A stretch of 7,015 nucleotides of DNA from positions 1 to 7,015 of the forward strand of contig JBBQTU010000220.1 in assembly GCA_038213005.1 (NCBI GenBank), written 5' to 3'. This document shows positions 6,468 to 7,015 of this stretch, piece after piece. The translations under genes were made by a program, and so were the position numbers. The notes below the pieces were generated by a model, which ran no database searches, had not been told where the DNA came from, and saw only the letters and a program-made list of their open reading frames with translations. This DNA is from JBBQTU01 sp038213005 (GTDB lineage: Bacteria; Planctomycetota; Phycisphaerae; Tepidisphaerales; Tepidisphaeraceae). How positions within the stretch are numbered: the first letter of the stretch is position 1; each line of letters begins with the position of its first letter.

Positions 6468-7015
6468 CTACTGCACGCCAAATATCTTCCGCGCGTCGCC
6501 GATCCCCTGCCCCATGTAGACCTTGTACGGCCGGGAACTGATATCGACGTTGTCGTTGGGGTCCGGCTGCACGTAAATGGAATCGCAGGGAACCGCGAAA
6601 TGGGGATGATCTCCGTCTCCACAGATGGTGAAGACATTCCCCGCAATACCCCACGCAGGCGTGTTGGCCCATGGGCGGTAGTCCATCCAGGCCACCGAGC
6701 CGTCCAGGTGGACCACATGGCCCCCGGCCGGAAGATTCTTCTTCATATCCCAGTGACCCGTCTCCACCATGCCGCCATTGTTACCGCCCTCAAAAGTGTT
6801 GCAGCGGTCGCCCCACAAGGCGGGAATCCCGCCCGGGATCGCGCCGATGCCCCAGTCCCGTGGCGCCCTGCCTGCCGTTCCCAGACGCGAGAGTTTCATC
6901 GCCAGCGGATGCATCTTGCCATCGCTGGCCGCCGCGGTGGGGAAATGGCTCCCGGTATAAAAGGCATAACTGAGGCGGTAATAATAATCTCGCGCCGGCG
7001 CACTGGGACAAATCA
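6468..7015 (-). CDS. Pseudopilin-like protein (CPS / LDG type, DUF1559-like), C-terminal part, start outside window
   Basis: The open frame enters from the window edge and ends at TAG (6468-6470), showing about 181 residues. An internal ATG at 6914 is not the real start, because the same frame continues upstream as ICPSAPARDYYYRLSYAFYT, which looks like coding sequence. Two features fit the planctomycete type II/IV pseudopilin-like family, whose N-terminus would hold a prepilin cleavage site: the Cys-Pro-Ser motif at 7002-7010, and GGHVVHLDGSVAWMDY at 6678-6725, which matches the 'x-G-G-x-V-x-F-x-DG' signature near the family's C-terminus. The histidine normally lying ten residues before the DG is not there: the position is Leu, preceded by Asn. 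About 70 residues follow the signature, including two cysteines, whereas this signature usually lies close to the end. The N-terminal helix that would prove the family is outside the window. Proteins of this family are thought to sit in an envelope pseudopilus or secretion complex; the exact role is unknown. Confidence 0.8.
   Translation of the reverse strand, partial: ICPSAPARDYYYRLSYAFYTGSHFPTAAASDGKMHPLAMKLSRLGTAGRAPRDWGIGAIPGGIPALWGDRCNTFEGGNNGGMVETGHWDMKKNLPAGGHVVHLDGSVAWMDYRPWANTPAWGIAGNVFTICGDGDHPHFAVPCDSIYVQPDPNDNVDISSRPYKVYMGQGIGDARKIFGVQ

Noticed and set aside
5962..6672. Minus-strand open frame spanning the gap between the two genes
   Set aside because: It overlaps the 5' end of the giant gene and the 3' end of the pseudopilin-like gene in another frame, and is Arg/Gly/Trp-rich without domain signal.

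Overview
The window looks like a piece of a GC-rich Planctomycetota chromosome, probably class Phycisphaerae (the class is inference). Three signs point there. The large protein carries a LEPR-XLL-like N-terminal motif (LEARMLLAA). It also carries the beta-rich stretch plus paired dockerin-like loops (GDANLDGQVDLTDL) typical of planctomycete surface proteins. Next to it lies a pseudopilin-like protein of the expanded planctomycete CPS / LDG family. Both supported genes are on the minus strand; I found no convincing plus-strand gene, RNA gene, mobile element or CRISPR array.

Layout, read along the minus strand from the right edge. At 7015-6468 is the C-terminal part of a pseudopilin-like protein whose start lies outside the window. 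At 6467-6266 is a spacer of about 200 bases with a GC-rich hairpin just past the pseudopilin stop and a Shine-Dalgarno sequence directly before the next gene. At 6265-134 is one giant gene of about 2043 codons. At 133-1 is non-coding 3' flank in which I see only a weak 5-bp hairpin and no gene or good terminator.

The giant protein is a chain of extracellular modules: LEPR-XLL-like leader, LamG-like lectin fold, right-handed beta-helix, FlgD-like Ig fold, long NHL-like beta-propeller region, fibronectin type III, two RTX-like GGxGxD stretches, a planctomycete beta-rich stretch, a dockerin-like pair, and then an unusual tail of about 225 residues rich in Ala, Val, Pro and Thr with internal repeats and a basic end. 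It is best described as a large secreted or surface-attached protein, possibly glycan-binding. No catalytic site is identifiable. The two genes share a strand but the gap is wide, so co-transcription is possible but unproven, and nothing visible ties their functions together.

No clearly new biological system is visible. The most unusual points are the long repeat-bearing tail after the dockerin-like pair, the unusual module combination, and the changed signature residues in the leader and in the pseudopilin-like protein.
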